A stretch of 30,032 bases of DNA from Lingula anatina (lineage: Eukaryota > Brachiopoda > Lingulata > Lingulida > Lingulidae): the NCBI RefSeq assembly GCF_001039355.2, contig NW_019773976.1, positions 1 through 30,032 of the forward strand, read 5' to 3'. This document shows, piece by piece, positions 12,301 to 22,331 of this stretch. The position numbers and the translations under genes are program-made. Numbering within the stretch: position 1 is the stretch's first letter; every line of letters starts with the position of its first letter. Below the pieces are notes generated by a model. It did no database searches. It had not been told where the DNA came from and worked only from the letters and a program-made list of their open reading frames with translations.

Positions 12301-15300
12301 CAATTATTCTATCCATTAGCCTATTTTACATCGCCTTCTAAATGTCTCAATATATTACATGCGAGTAGAGTTTGTGCTTTAGTCCTATTTTTCTGCCTGT
12401 TCCAGTGACAGTCTTTCGGACAGATACTACAGTGCTCTCTACAGGAAAATGGTGGATCCAGAATTGAAGACGTCCTCCAAGCAGACTCTGTTTCTCAATC
12501 TGCTGTTCAAAAGCATGAAGAAGGATGTGTCTGATAAAAGAGTTAAGGTAGTACAGTGTCTTACAGTAGTGTTTTGATATGTTTTTATTATATATTCAAT
12601 AGTAAACATTACATTGTCACATTTGGCAGTTTATGAAAGGCCCTATGGTGGATGTTACAGTGTGTATTACTAAGTGGTTTTATTGTGATTTATTGTGTAG
12701 TGCTAGACAGACTGACATGTTCTTTTGATTCTTTTCAGGCTTTTGTAAAAAGACTGCTTCAAGTTTGTCTATATCAGACGCCACCATTCATCTGTGCTGC
12801 ATTAATTATACTCTCTGAGGTAAGCGACATAGACATGGCCTGAGTAGAATTTTCATAACATTTTGCAGAAAACAAACTTGATATTCTTGTTATTATATGC
12901 CAACTAGTGAACTAAACCTATATAAGTCTATATCGAACAAACTTGACATTTTATTATGGCATTTAAATACATTTCAGATACTGAAGTTAAAACCACAGGC
13001 ACTGCAGCTCAGCCACATGGCAGAGGTAAAACACTAAGTTTAAATAATTCATTGCTATGTACTAGAAAGATATTATCATACTCTGTATAAAGATGGTAGT
13101 AAATCTTTTTTTTATGGTCACAAAACTACTCAAACTATAGTACTATTTTCATCATGCATTACTGAGTTTTAAATACTGTACATTTTATAGATTTTCATGT
13201 AAAAGTTTCTATTATTTTCATATATTGAAAAGTATCTTGATTTTTGAAAAAGTGGATGGGTATTTCTACTGGTAGTTTCTTTTTCAAATTGATCAGTGTA
13301 CACAATCTCCAAGCAGTTGTGTCTTGAAATTTGTATTGAGTCTAATTGATTAAATCTATACATGTAACATGGTTGAATGGTTTTATGGCATCTCGATACC
13401 ATAGACATTGGCCTTATGTTGTGAGTCAATAAGGACTATAACCTTTTATATTATAGGAATTAGATGAGGATGAAGAGGAACATTTTCAAGATGTAAGGGA
13501 GGAAGGAGACGAAGGTCAGGAAACCAGTGACAAGACTAATGAAGAGCCAAGTGAAAATTCTATCAGCAAACCAGTAAAGAGCTCTTGGGTCCATAGGCAA
13601 AATTTGGGAGGTAAACTCAGTATTGCAAAATCTATGACAAAATCTACATTTTATAATTTAAGTGCTGTGGAGGGGTGATACACAAAGATTTGTGTTATAA
13701 AACTTTGTTGCAACAGAAATCTATAAGTATAATACATCAATATCACTCTTTAAATTGAATATTTTATGGCCAAACATAAAAGCCCTCTTTACATTTAAGT
13801 TCACATCATTCTGTCTTATATTTCAGTGAAGCAGGAGACTGTAGATTATGATCCCCACCATAGGAATCCTCTGTACTGTAAAGCTGATGCTGCCAGTGAG
13901 GTGGAACTGAAGCAGCTAGCACAGCACTATCACCCCTCTGTGGCCTTGTTTGCACAGAAAGTGCTGCAAGTATGTGAATCTGGATTCTGTAATTACCATG
14001 CAAATTTTCACTAGAAATAGAAGAAGAAAAGTCAGCAACATGATTTGTTTTCTTTGCTAGATTTCAAGTTGTTTTACTGACATGTTTGTCAATGTGGTGA
14101 ACATATTTAATGAAAAACTGCTTCCACATATCATAGGGTGCATTCCCATAGATTTTAGATCAATCTAGCCCCGTGGGGAGTCTCACTAGATTACTTTCAG
14201 ATAATCTGGCTTAAATGTCCATCCCACCTACTACAAGCTGTAAAGGGGTAATTAACTTTCGTGCCTGCTCAGCTGACAGCTATTTAGCGTGAACCCCCAG
14301 GGAGTTAGGTCGATCTAGTTGGATCGATCTGATCTCTGGGAATGGGGTCATATTTACATCATTAATACCCACAGGGTTAAAACATGGATTGTGTTGGTTT
14401 CTGTCACACCTAACACATTCTGTTTGGTTACAGAGAGAATTGGTGTCGTATCCAGGGGATCCTCTTCAGGATTTTACTCTCATCAGATTTCTAGACAGAT
14501 TTGTGTTTAGAAATCCCAAGAAGAAAACAACAGGTAAATTTCACTGAAAACGTGAACAAGCAGTTGGGAATTTTAAAAATATGTCTCCTTTGTCGATTGT
14601 AGATAAACCAGTTTCTTTTGGTTTTACACATGTGTCATACTTTTTATCCATTTTGTATAACTTCAGCTGAAGTGACCGGTGGTATAATGAACCGTAAGCA
14701 GCGGGGGTATCAGCCCCAGGGTCTGAAGGCAGTACCAGTGAATAGTGAGAAATACTTGGAGAAGGGGGAGGAGGGTGTCCCAGTGGATGAAAAATTCTTT
14801 TATAGGCAAGCTTGATGCACCCTGTAGTAATTAAGCATTTAATAGTTACAGTGCAAAATAATACCATGAACTAAACGCACCATTCACAAATATTTTATGA
14901 ACTGTTGTTGTTACAATTGGCATTATTCAATTTTTAAAAAAATTATTTTCTGAATTGCAGTATTATTTTCTATGTCAGAAATAAGTCTTGTCCTAATCAG
15001 AAGTAAATATTACCCATCTGTGATTGGACTTTTGAAGTTTGCTCTCCCCCACATTCTTCATAGTTACTGTGTTACCTAGCCTTCATAATACATTTTGTAT
15101 TGTTACAGGTATTTTAGTGAAAAGGCATCCAAAAAGAAGGAGGTAGATGATGAAGATAGTGATGCTGAAAGCGTCAGTGATGAGGAGTTTGATGACTTTT
15201 TAGGTATGTCTTTAATATCATCTTGCCTAAATTAAAAAATAGATTAGATATTTTAAAATGTTTTTATGTTGGCGGTATTAGATGAAACAATGTCAATTTA

Positions 15301-17182
15301 CTCATATGAAAAGTCAGTAGCTTTACTGCACTTCTCAGCTTTGAATGTTTTCTTTGTTTTTCTTATTAGGTGACATTTTTGTGTAGGAGTAATATCTGTC
15401 ATTTCAATGTTATACATGAGATTTGTTGTGAAGATTTACTCAAAACCTGCCTCTTATGTTTACTGTTCTCTTTTTTCAGATTCTTATGAGAAACAATTTG
15501 ACATGGACCAAGATGTAGAGTTTGACTTTGCAGGGTAGGATTGCTGTTTTCATTTTTTTTATTAATAGAAAGTTATTTGAAATAAAACATAAGCCCTGCT
15601 ACTTATTGTATCATATTCATTTTGATAAACTGCATTTTTCTCATTTAAAATAATTTTTATGTCTAATATGAATACATGCTTTATTTTAATATCTTTACCA
15701 GAATGGATTCATTTGAATGAATTTTTTCTAGTGAGTTTGGAAAACAAACAAACAAGAAGAAAAAGAAACCTGATGATGATGAAGAAGAAGAAGATGATGA
15801 TGATGATATGGATGAAGATATAGATGATGATTTATCAGATGAAGAGCCAGATTTTGGTGATGATGACTTCAAGGATGCATTTGTTGATGAAGATGACTTT
15901 GATGGGGAGGATGAAGAGAACTCAGAACTATCTGAAGGTACTGGGAAAATAATTACAATTAAATTTAAATTTTCTTGCATCTTGCACATAATTCATGTAA
16001 ATATTATATAACGTCATGTAAATTTTACATGATATATACTTGTGTCTAATTTGATGTTGACTGTTGGACATTTATAAAATTTATTCTCTTTATATTGAAA
16101 ATTGTTGTATTGAGTTTTTAGTTTAAAATTGCACCAAACCATTTTTTCTCCAGATGAAGCTGCCATATCAAAAGCAACTGATCGGAAACAAAATAAACGA
16201 CATTCAGCAGATGACTTTTTTAGCGGAAAGGGGTCAAAGAGAAAGAAATCAGAGTAAGAAGTTGAAATGAGATAAAATATCATATTTCTGATTATAGATA
16301 AGAATTATGCAAAAAAAAAAAGTAGTCTACAATAAAAAGTGTACAGTCTAGTATAATGTGTGCACAGTATGTGAATATAATAAATGGTCTGGTTGTTGGA
16401 TGATAAATCATACATATTAAGTCATAATTGCCTGTTTATTCAACATGCATCACATATATGTATTCTAAAATATTATATCATTTGTACTTTTAATTTAGAT
16501 TTGACACTTCTGGGCTGTTTGCTGCTGCTGAGGAAGTGAGTGACTTTATATTTTAATTAGATCATAAGCTTCATTACAGATATTGATATGATTGCTTTGT
16601 TAAGAAGTGTATCACAGGATATAATTTCATTTGGGTAGACAAAAACTATCCCACAAATAAATGTGGGGTAATGATTTTATCTTTTATTCAAATTGGAATA
16701 ACTGATTCAGAAACTATGCTTAAGATGGACTAGCAATTGATTAAAGGAATTACAACTGTTCCTTTTGGCCAAAAAATGTCTTTCCTGGGGTAAACAACTA
16801 TTTTCCCATACCTACCAGTGGTTAATGAATCCATTCTGGCATCCAAAGTTAGACCATTTTTTATTCCAAAAAGTTTGGATTTTAAGAGATTATTACGTAG
16901 ATATAGCTACCTTTGAAGGTGTTCGTGGTCTAATGTCAATCAGATTCCAGAATAATTGCAATAACTGCTGTTTTGGTGGTAACATGGAATTAATTTTATT
17001 TCTATAAGTTGTTTACAATGTTTTTATTGTGAAATATGAATCTCATACAAACAGTTGTTATGCCTTTAATTTCTCAAAGCTAGAATGTGGAAAAATAAAC
17101 AATAGAGGACCATACTGCCTTGATTAGTTGTATGAAAACTGGGCAGTTTTTATTTTAGATAAGATAACAAAATGCCATTTCT

Positions 17183-17226
<44 letters not shown>

Positions 17227-17952
17227 ATGTATTTTAATATGTAGTTATCATTTTAAAGTTGACATTTTCTGCTAATGTATTTGTAGTTTGCCCATCTTAT
17301 TGATGAGAATGCCAGCTCCAAGTTAGATCTGATTAGCACGGAGGCTATGTCAAACAAAGATAATGCAGGTAGGTGCAGTTATAATTACAGTTATTTGTGA
17401 CGCTAGCGTACCTCGCACATCTCTTTCCTGTGTGATAATGTAATTCAGAAAAAGGATAGATGCCAAGTGAAGATAAATTGGGGTGCTCTGAAATTACCCG
17501 TGACTTGTAAAAAGATACATATCGTTGTCACTCTCGTCAATATTAAAATGTGTGTATGAACCTTACTTAAAATATTGTTTACAAAACAAAATGTACATTG
17601 GAAGTGACTGATTTAACTTTATGAAAGAGGTTCTTTAATTTGTTTTGGATATGAATGGATTTTTTATTGTTTTGTTTACATCTACTAAGGCCAACTTGGT
17701 ATTATGGTGGTTTGAAATTGATTGATTAATGTATGGCCACCTCATGAATTTTTGTGATAATTCTGCAATCATTTAATTCCAGGTGTGAAGCAGTTGAAGT
17801 GGGAAGCAGACAGGGACCTCTGGGTGCAGGGTCGAGACTGGAGGACAAAGAAGAGACAACAAAGAGGTGCAAAACACAGAGGACAGTTTGCTGGAAATAA
17901 ACCCAAAAAACAACAGTTTAAGGGCAAAAAGAAGTCAAAGAGTAAAAGATAA
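6309..17952 (+). CDS. CEBPZ: CCAAT/enhancer-binding protein zeta (Noc1/Mak21 family), complete, 27 exons
   Basis: This is the nucleolar 60S ribosomal-subunit assembly factor of the Noc1/Mak21/CBF family, also described as a CCAAT-binding factor. Coding exons: 6309-6404, 6677-6778, 7370-7419, 7590-7848, 8320-8428, 8583-8771, 9159-9223, 9901-10026, 10250-10295, 10529-10742, 11089-11185, 11499-11583, 11989-12103, 12406-12547, 12739-12819, 12978-13025, 13457-13610, 13827-13969, 14434-14533, 14667-14805, 15109-15203, 15480-15534, 15732-15937, 16154-16253, 16499-16535, 17287-17368, 17783-17952. All phases join without a stop, giving 1,034 aa (human about 1,050). Conserved blocks include LLVKPGGKWFD, VVSSGTLADKMAA, LLVNKLGDPDYKIA, KMLSALLTGVNRAYPFAK, DRYYSALYRKM, AFVKRLLQVC and DPLQDFTLIRFLDRFVFRNP. 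The CBF domain spans roughly residues 480-740. An acidic tract (about 790-905) and a lysine-rich C-terminus follow. The ATG context is strong (A at -3, G at +4). Confidence 0.97.
8886..9055. mobile_element. CAGGGGCGG-ended, hAT-looking MITE
   Basis: A 170 bp element in CEBPZ intron 6. The left end CAGGGGCGGATTTAG mirrors the right end CTGGATCCGCCCCTG, and TCTAG lies directly outside both ends (8881-8885 and 9056-9060). The CAGGG(G)CGG terminus resembles hAT-type ends, but that superfamily normally makes 8 bp duplications, so the class is tentative. Inside, TGGAAGACGGTCA occurs twice, once more as TGGAAGACTGTCA, and once inverted (CCGTCTTCTGG). There is no coding capacity. Confidence 0.75.
9468..9468. 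other. Undetermined base (N)
   Basis: The single ambiguous base of the window. It lies inside CEBPZ intron 7 and does not affect any coding call. Confidence 0.99.
9677..9742. repeat. 33 bp tandem duplication
   Basis: Two identical adjacent 33 bp units (9677-9709 and 9710-9742), each beginning TTGTCTGTACATTTGACAGC. They lie in CEBPZ intron 7. Perfect identity suggests a recent local duplication. Confidence 0.9.
10905..10965 (+). repeat. Possible tRNA-derived SINE fragment
   Basis: Within CEBPZ intron 10, the words GAGAGGATGTGGGTTCAG and CCCCATCCTGGGA resemble the B-box region of tRNA-derived SINEs (consensus GGTTCRANNCC). No convincing A box, poly(A) tail or target duplication is visible. 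Confidence 0.25.
14137..14348. mobile_element. CATAG-flanked long-hairpin MITE, copy 2
   Basis: A 212 bp element in CEBPZ intron 18. The ends GGTGCATTCCCA and TGGGAATGGGGT are imperfect inverted repeats matching the ends of the copy at 3804-4058. Internal words (TAGATCAATCTA, GGAGTCTCACT) also correspond. It is flanked on the left by CATAG (14132-14136) and on the right by CATAT (14349-14353), so the duplication carries one difference or the boundary is a base off. More decayed than copy 1. Confidence 0.65.
14806..15108 (+). other. GC-AG intron of CEBPZ (intron 20)
   Basis: Exon 20 must end at TTTTATAG because the next exon (GTATTTTAGTG after TTGTTACAG) continues the conserved sequence (VDEKFFYR then YFSEKASKKK, matching VDEVFFHRYYKK of the human protein). 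The intron therefore begins GCAAGC rather than GT. AG|GCAAGY is the usual form of the rare GC-AG donor class, in which the rest of the site stays close to consensus. Confidence 0.85.
16745..17065. mobile_element. TTAA-flanked MITE, copy 2
   Basis: A 321 bp element in CEBPZ intron 25, homologous along its length to the copy at 388-703. The ends AGGAATTACAACTGTT and AACAGTTGTTATGCCT are imperfect inverted repeats. TTAA flanks both sides (16741-16744 and 17066-17069). The lower terminal-repeat identity suggests that it is older or that its ends have drifted. Confidence 0.8.
17186..17223. repeat. (TC)19 microsatellite
   Basis: An uninterrupted 38 bp TC dinucleotide run in CEBPZ intron 25, about 60 bp upstream of the acceptor of exon 26. 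It is likely length-polymorphic. Confidence 0.97.
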
Positions 17953-18053
17953 TATTTGATGCATCTAGAATTGCAAAGAATTGAATATTTTTACTGGAGG
18001 TATTCTGCTGGTTCAGTTTGAAATTTAAAAAAAGAAACTGCAATATTTTAAGG

Positions 18054-18161
18054 AATAAATGGAATATTATTTTCTCATTATCATGCCAAATTTAAATTAA
18101 CTATGAAGTATTGTGGTAATTCAAATTTGAATCATAGATGAACTATAAGTCAGAAAATAAA
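18054..18161 (+). terminator. CEBPZ polyadenylation signals
   Basis: AATAAA occurs at 18054-18059 and again at 18156-18161, both within about 210 bp after the CEBPZ stop. The second is followed by a GT/T-rich stretch (TGTGTAGTGGTTTCTTTC), the usual downstream element, so it is the better candidate. Confidence 0.6.
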
Positions 18162-18199
18162 AATTCATCTCAAAATGTGTAGTGGTTTCTTTCTGTTGC

Positions 18200-18472
18200 A
18201 TAGAATGTGTTTATTACTTTATCACACTTTTGTGACTCAGTAGTGGTTAGGACTTACAACTGACCACTGATAATTTTATCAAGTGTTGCACTGCCCCACC
18301 CAACAATTATCATGTAGTCTCTTCAGATTTGTTTATAAACAACTCGATTGATCCTGATAAAAGTCATGCCAACCTGATAATGTTAAAATTGATACAAACA
18401 AAAATTGGTTTGTTAGTTTCCATAAAAGATGTAAACAAATATTTAAAGGAGCTTGTTACCACAAAAGTGAGG

Positions 18473-18517
<45 letters not shown>

Positions 18518-19133
18518 TTTTGTTTTTTTTTTAAACTGAATTGTAGTATTTCTTTATTACTTATGACCAATCACTAAGACGGGGATCTGGTGCCATTTTA
18601 ACTACATTTGTGATAGCATGATGTTTTGCACAAAGATTAAATAATAGAACCTTTTATTTCAAGTTTGTGTTGAATGCGCTATGGGGATAATGTCACTAGC
18701 ATAGTGTTTCAATGCAAAAATCTTGGTTTTCCTTTAAACTGGTTTATCTTTAAAAAGCAGTGTTGTTGTTTTTTATAATGAAAGCTGCTCAGAATAAGTC
18801 GGCAGTTATCAGATTAGGAGTATGGTCTTAAATTGCTAGACCAAAAGCTACAATTGAGGTGAAGATCCTGACTTCCTACTGTGCCTAGATGGTTATCTGA
18901 GCGTGACTTGAGAACTACTGGTGAAGACAGGCTAATGAGTCACGCTGCTTACTGTTAAGTATCTCGAATAATATGAATAGGAGAATTAATGATTCAGATT
19001 TCCACAGTTACAATGAGCTCCATCTTCATTTGGGGTGCTAGTGATGAACTTTCAATCATGTTTTATTTCTACTGATGTATTATTTACATTCTAGTATTTT
19101 TTTCCACATGCTCAGGCTTTCAATTGAGCAAGT
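18200..19133. other. Intergenic region between CEBPZ and the LRR gene
   Basis: No gene recognised. It holds the (AT)n microsatellite at 18476-18514. CACATGCTCAG at about 19107-19117, after a T-rich tract, could be a 3' splice acceptor just before the LRR start codon, which would imply an upstream non-coding exon. That exon was not located. Confidence 0.5.
18476..18514. repeat. (TA)n microsatellite
   Basis: A 39 bp uninterrupted alternating AT run in the intergenic region downstream of CEBPZ. Confidence 0.95.
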
Positions 19134-20678
19134 ATGGATTGGAAACTGATTGGTTTTCTTTTTGTTTTATTCTTATTGACAAGAAGTGGCTTTGTAGATT
19201 CAGTGGGGGACAGGGACTACCCTGATGCAGATATACCAGGCCCATGTCAAGGTACCCCTTGTACTTGTATCTTCACAAAGGAACAATGGACTATTGACTG
19301 CTCTTGGAGAGAACTGGATGCAATACCTAAATTCAACATAAACTCTTCATTTAATATTGTAGAGATAAACCTCTCCGGTGGGTTCTTGACAAAAGTTGAT
19401 GATTATGCATTCAAAGGGATCACCACTCTTAAAGGTCTCAATTTCAACCATAATAACATCAATGATCTTCAACCTTATGCTTTTTCTGGCGTGGAAGAAA
19501 CGCTTCAAGATTTGGATTTGAGCCACAACTTGCTTTCAAATGTAAGTGCTCTGCAGGGATTGAGAAATATCAAGTGGCTTTCACTGCGGACAAACAGACT
19601 TACCACAAAAGGTGCAGATGTATTTCACCTTCTTGGGCAAAGGTTGGCAGTGCTGGACCTTTCACAAAACAAACTGGAGAGATTTCCCCAGTCCTTGAAA
19701 TACCTTGATCAACTTCAAACTCTTCTCCTTAATTGGAACAAATTGGAGGACATAGATAAGGAAGTTTTGAATGGCATGAAGAATTTGGAGAACTTGGAAA
19801 TTGCAGAGAACAAACTGAAAACACTTCCAGCACAAACCTTCAAAACGTTAGATCTATTGTTCCGACTTTCAGTGTCAGGGAATGAAATTGAAGAAATTTC
19901 CCCACAAGCATTCTATGGATTGGATTATAACCTAAGACAGATTGATTTAAGTTTCAACCACCTGAAAAGACTTCAATTTTGTGCCTTTAGAGGGCTGCAG
20001 CTTTTGGAAGTTCTGGCCCTGAATGGTAACCCATTTAAATGTGACTGTCAACTAATATGGTATCGTAATGCACGACTGCCACATGCACCATTCCCTGCAG
20101 CAACATGCGCTGAACCTAATGAATACAGTGGACTTCTTATCAATAGCTTCCCACATGATGACTGTTCTATACAGGACATGTATTTGTGGGGCATGCCTTG
20201 CACTGAGAAGGGTTCCTTACCCATTGGATCCACATCACAAGTTACCTCTCGCCCCACTGGCTCTCTGGGTGGCCCTACTGGTGATACAAAGGTGACAATA
20301 AGTCCTTTAATGTCATCATCAGGCAGCTTTAGCCTTCTCAGCCTTGTTTACATTGCCTTAGCAATTGCAGTGCTTTCAGTTTTTTTCACCATAGTGTTTG
20401 CTGTTGTGGTCTGTAGGCACTTGAAAAAGTGTTCAGCAACTCTCAAGGCCCATGCCAAGAGATTGGAAATGCCATCAAACAAAGGCGCCCATGTGCATTT
20501 TAATGCTGCCGCCTGTGAGAGCACAATAGAAATCAATGCTCTGGAGGGGTATGAACAAGTGAGGGATGAGGGCTATAATTATATTAACCCTTACGGTCCA
20601 ACTTATGAAACAATTCCTATTGCAAATACATTCACAAATCGCATGAATTCATTCACAAATCATAATCATGCAACTTGA
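19134..20678 (+). CDS. Leucine-rich-repeat transmembrane receptor with ITAM-like tail, single-exon CDS
   Basis: A 514 aa type I membrane protein of the extracellular LRR family; I recognise no specific named orthologue. A signal peptide (about residues 1-23, core LIGFLFVLFLLT) is followed by a cysteine-capped LRRNT (C38, C43, C45, C56). About nine LRRs (74-290) carry LxxLxLxxNxL cores such as LQDLDLSHNLL, LAVLDLSQNKL and LRQIDLSFNHL. The LRRCT (299-347) has the CxC pattern C303/C305 plus C325 and C344. A Ser/Thr/Gly stalk leads to one membrane segment (about 400-427) and a basic stop (CRHLKKC). The 87-residue tail has tyrosines Y473, Y481, Y483, Y487 and Y491; YNYI and YETI six residues apart fit an ITAM. 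Two N-glycosylation sequons (N70, N136) are visible. Role inferred: cell-surface recognition or adhesion. The intact frame and intronless CDS are typical of this receptor class. Confidence 0.93.
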   Translation: MDWKLIGFLFVLFLLTRSGFVDSVGDRDYPDADIPGPCQGTPCTCIFTKEQWTIDCSWRELDAIPKFNINSSFNIVEINLSGGFLTKVDDYAFKGITTLKGLNFNHNNINDLQPYAFSGVEETLQDLDLSHNLLSNVSALQGLRNIKWLSLRTNRLTTKGADVFHLLGQRLAVLDLSQNKLERFPQSLKYLDQLQTLLLNWNKLEDIDKEVLNGMKNLENLEIAENKLKTLPAQTFKTLDLLFRLSVSGNEIEEISPQAFYGLDYNLRQIDLSFNHLKRLQFCAFRGLQLLEVLALNGNPFKCDCQLIWYRNARLPHAPFPAATCAEPNEYSGLLINSFPHDDCSIQDMYLWGMPCTEKGSLPIGSTSQVTSRPTGSLGGPTGDTKVTISPLMSSSGSFSLLSLVYIALAIAVLSVFFTIVFAVVVCRHLKKCSATLKAHAKRLEMPSNKGAHVHFNAAACESTIEINALEGYEQVRDEGYNYINPYGPTYETIPIANTFTNRMNSFTNHNHAT

Positions 20679-20937
20679 GAGGAGACCCATAAAAGAGAAT
20701 GAGTCTTTTTAATCTTTTTACTGTAAAAACTTCTGAGGATTATTTCTGGTCAGATTTGACATAAGGCCAAGATCACTTTGGTCAGACAGAATACCAGCAC
20801 GACTGGTAGAATACTATGATTCTATGAAGCTTTAAAATAGTGCACAGTATTTTGTACATTTGTAATACCTGTATGTTTTTGCCCTTCTAGTTAATTAGTG
20901 GGAACAAGAATGTATATTTAAAGTAAGAAACCTAGAA

Positions 20938-21319
20938 AATAAATTTTGTACCATGTCTTAATGAGGTAGATGAACTAGAAAGATTGAATCATGGTATGAG
21001 CACATAATATAGTTATTCAATGTAAATAAGCACATTTACTAATACTACAGTTGCCATGAGAGAAATTTGAAAATGTGGTATGAAATAATTTGCCTATTGA
21101 TATAAGGCAAATCAAAAGCAGCAAGACAGTCAGAAATATAGGTCTCTCTCCAAAGCTTTAATGAAAAATACTGTAAGTGAAATAAGATAATATATTATTT
21201 GTAATAGACAATGTCCTTTTAATCAGTTTGTACAAAAATGCTGTCACATTCTGAATATAGTCATTGTAAGAATATGCATATATTGGTCAAGTTTTTATAC
21301 TTTACTTAGCAAAAATAAA
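20938..21319 (+). terminator. LRR gene polyadenylation signals
   Basis: AATAAA occurs at 20938-20943 and 21314-21319. The second is followed within 25 bases by a GT-rich element (TGATGTGGTCACTGTCC), making it a good distal site and implying a 3' UTR of about 0.65 kb. Confidence 0.5.
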
Positions 21320-21339
21320 GATCATCTTGATGTGGTCAC

Positions 21340-22331
21340 TGTCCAGTGCATTTTATCTAACCAATCCTGAACCATTTATCAAATGGGAGGGTATCCAATC
21401 TACATAATTATAGTGCTGGTTCCGTTAAGCTACATGTCCACCACTTGAGTTCATGGCAGCCTGCCTTCAGCTCACTCATCATAAAAAATGTTGTCTCTTT
21501 AAAGATTTTAAATATTTTTTGCTGCTTTGCTTTGTGACACATGGTCTTGTAAAATGTTATTAAGAACATATCCTTTAAACTATGGTACATGTAAGTCTAA
21601 TAATAACTGTTAAGACCTGTACCGATAGTTTGTAAACTATGACAATAACTGCAGTTGTGGTAATTTTGTTATATTTCATCATCACAAAAATCACTTTTTT
21701 ACATTCAATATAAAGATTATCATTTCAAACTTTTGAGCTGATGTCACAAACAAAATTTCTGCAATTAGGAATGGCAGTTGACAATGTCACCAGGCTATAC
21801 AAATACAATGTTTGAGGTCTATGGACAATCACGTGCGAAGACATTTCTGATGTGAATCATATTTATAAGACAATATCAGGCACTGCATCACAGTATTATA
21901 AATAATGCAGTGTGATAGTTGTTTCAGCGTGACCTCTAATTTAGACAACTTGCTGGCATGTAAAAAACACTTACGTCAAATCCTCTCTTCTTGGCACCAA
22001 AACAATTGTTGAATGAAAAGTTTCACAGTGCGTGTAATCTAGAATATATTCATGGTGTTTTGCCACAAAAGTCATCTTGTGCAGTAAGTGCAGTTGTACA
22101 TTCTAGAAATTTTCGGGGCAAAACAAGTGCTTGGCTCACAGTTTTTTTATGTAATTCACATATCACAATGCAAAATCTTCCTAATTTTTGTTAAACCTTC
22201 ACACCATGATCTCTTGTCCTCTTCTCTCACCATCTATCATGCTCCCGTCCTAAAAATGCACAGTGCTGACTCTACACAGTGAGGTTAACCAATCTTTGAA
22301 AACCCAAGAAAACCTTGACATTTGGACTTCA
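21340..22331. other. Convergent intergenic region
   Basis: The space between the 3' ends of the LRR gene (plus) and DMAC2L (minus). I see no recognisable gene, repeat or RNA. It must contain the 3' UTR of DMAC2L, but no AATAAA on the minus strand stands out. Confidence 0.5.

Noticed and set aside
15681-15989. Minus-strand 102-codon frame rich in serine.
   Set aside because: It is the antisense of the GAT/GAA-coded acidic exon of CEBPZ, which explains the serine runs.
6309-17952. Possible box C/D snoRNAs in introns of a nucleolar-protein gene.
   Set aside because: I scanned the introns for RTGATGA with a following CTGA and terminal pairing and found no convincing pair. A covariance-model search would settle it.
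20048-20536. Minus-strand and plus-strand frames inside the LRR gene.
   Set aside because: They overlap the well-supported receptor CDS in other frames.
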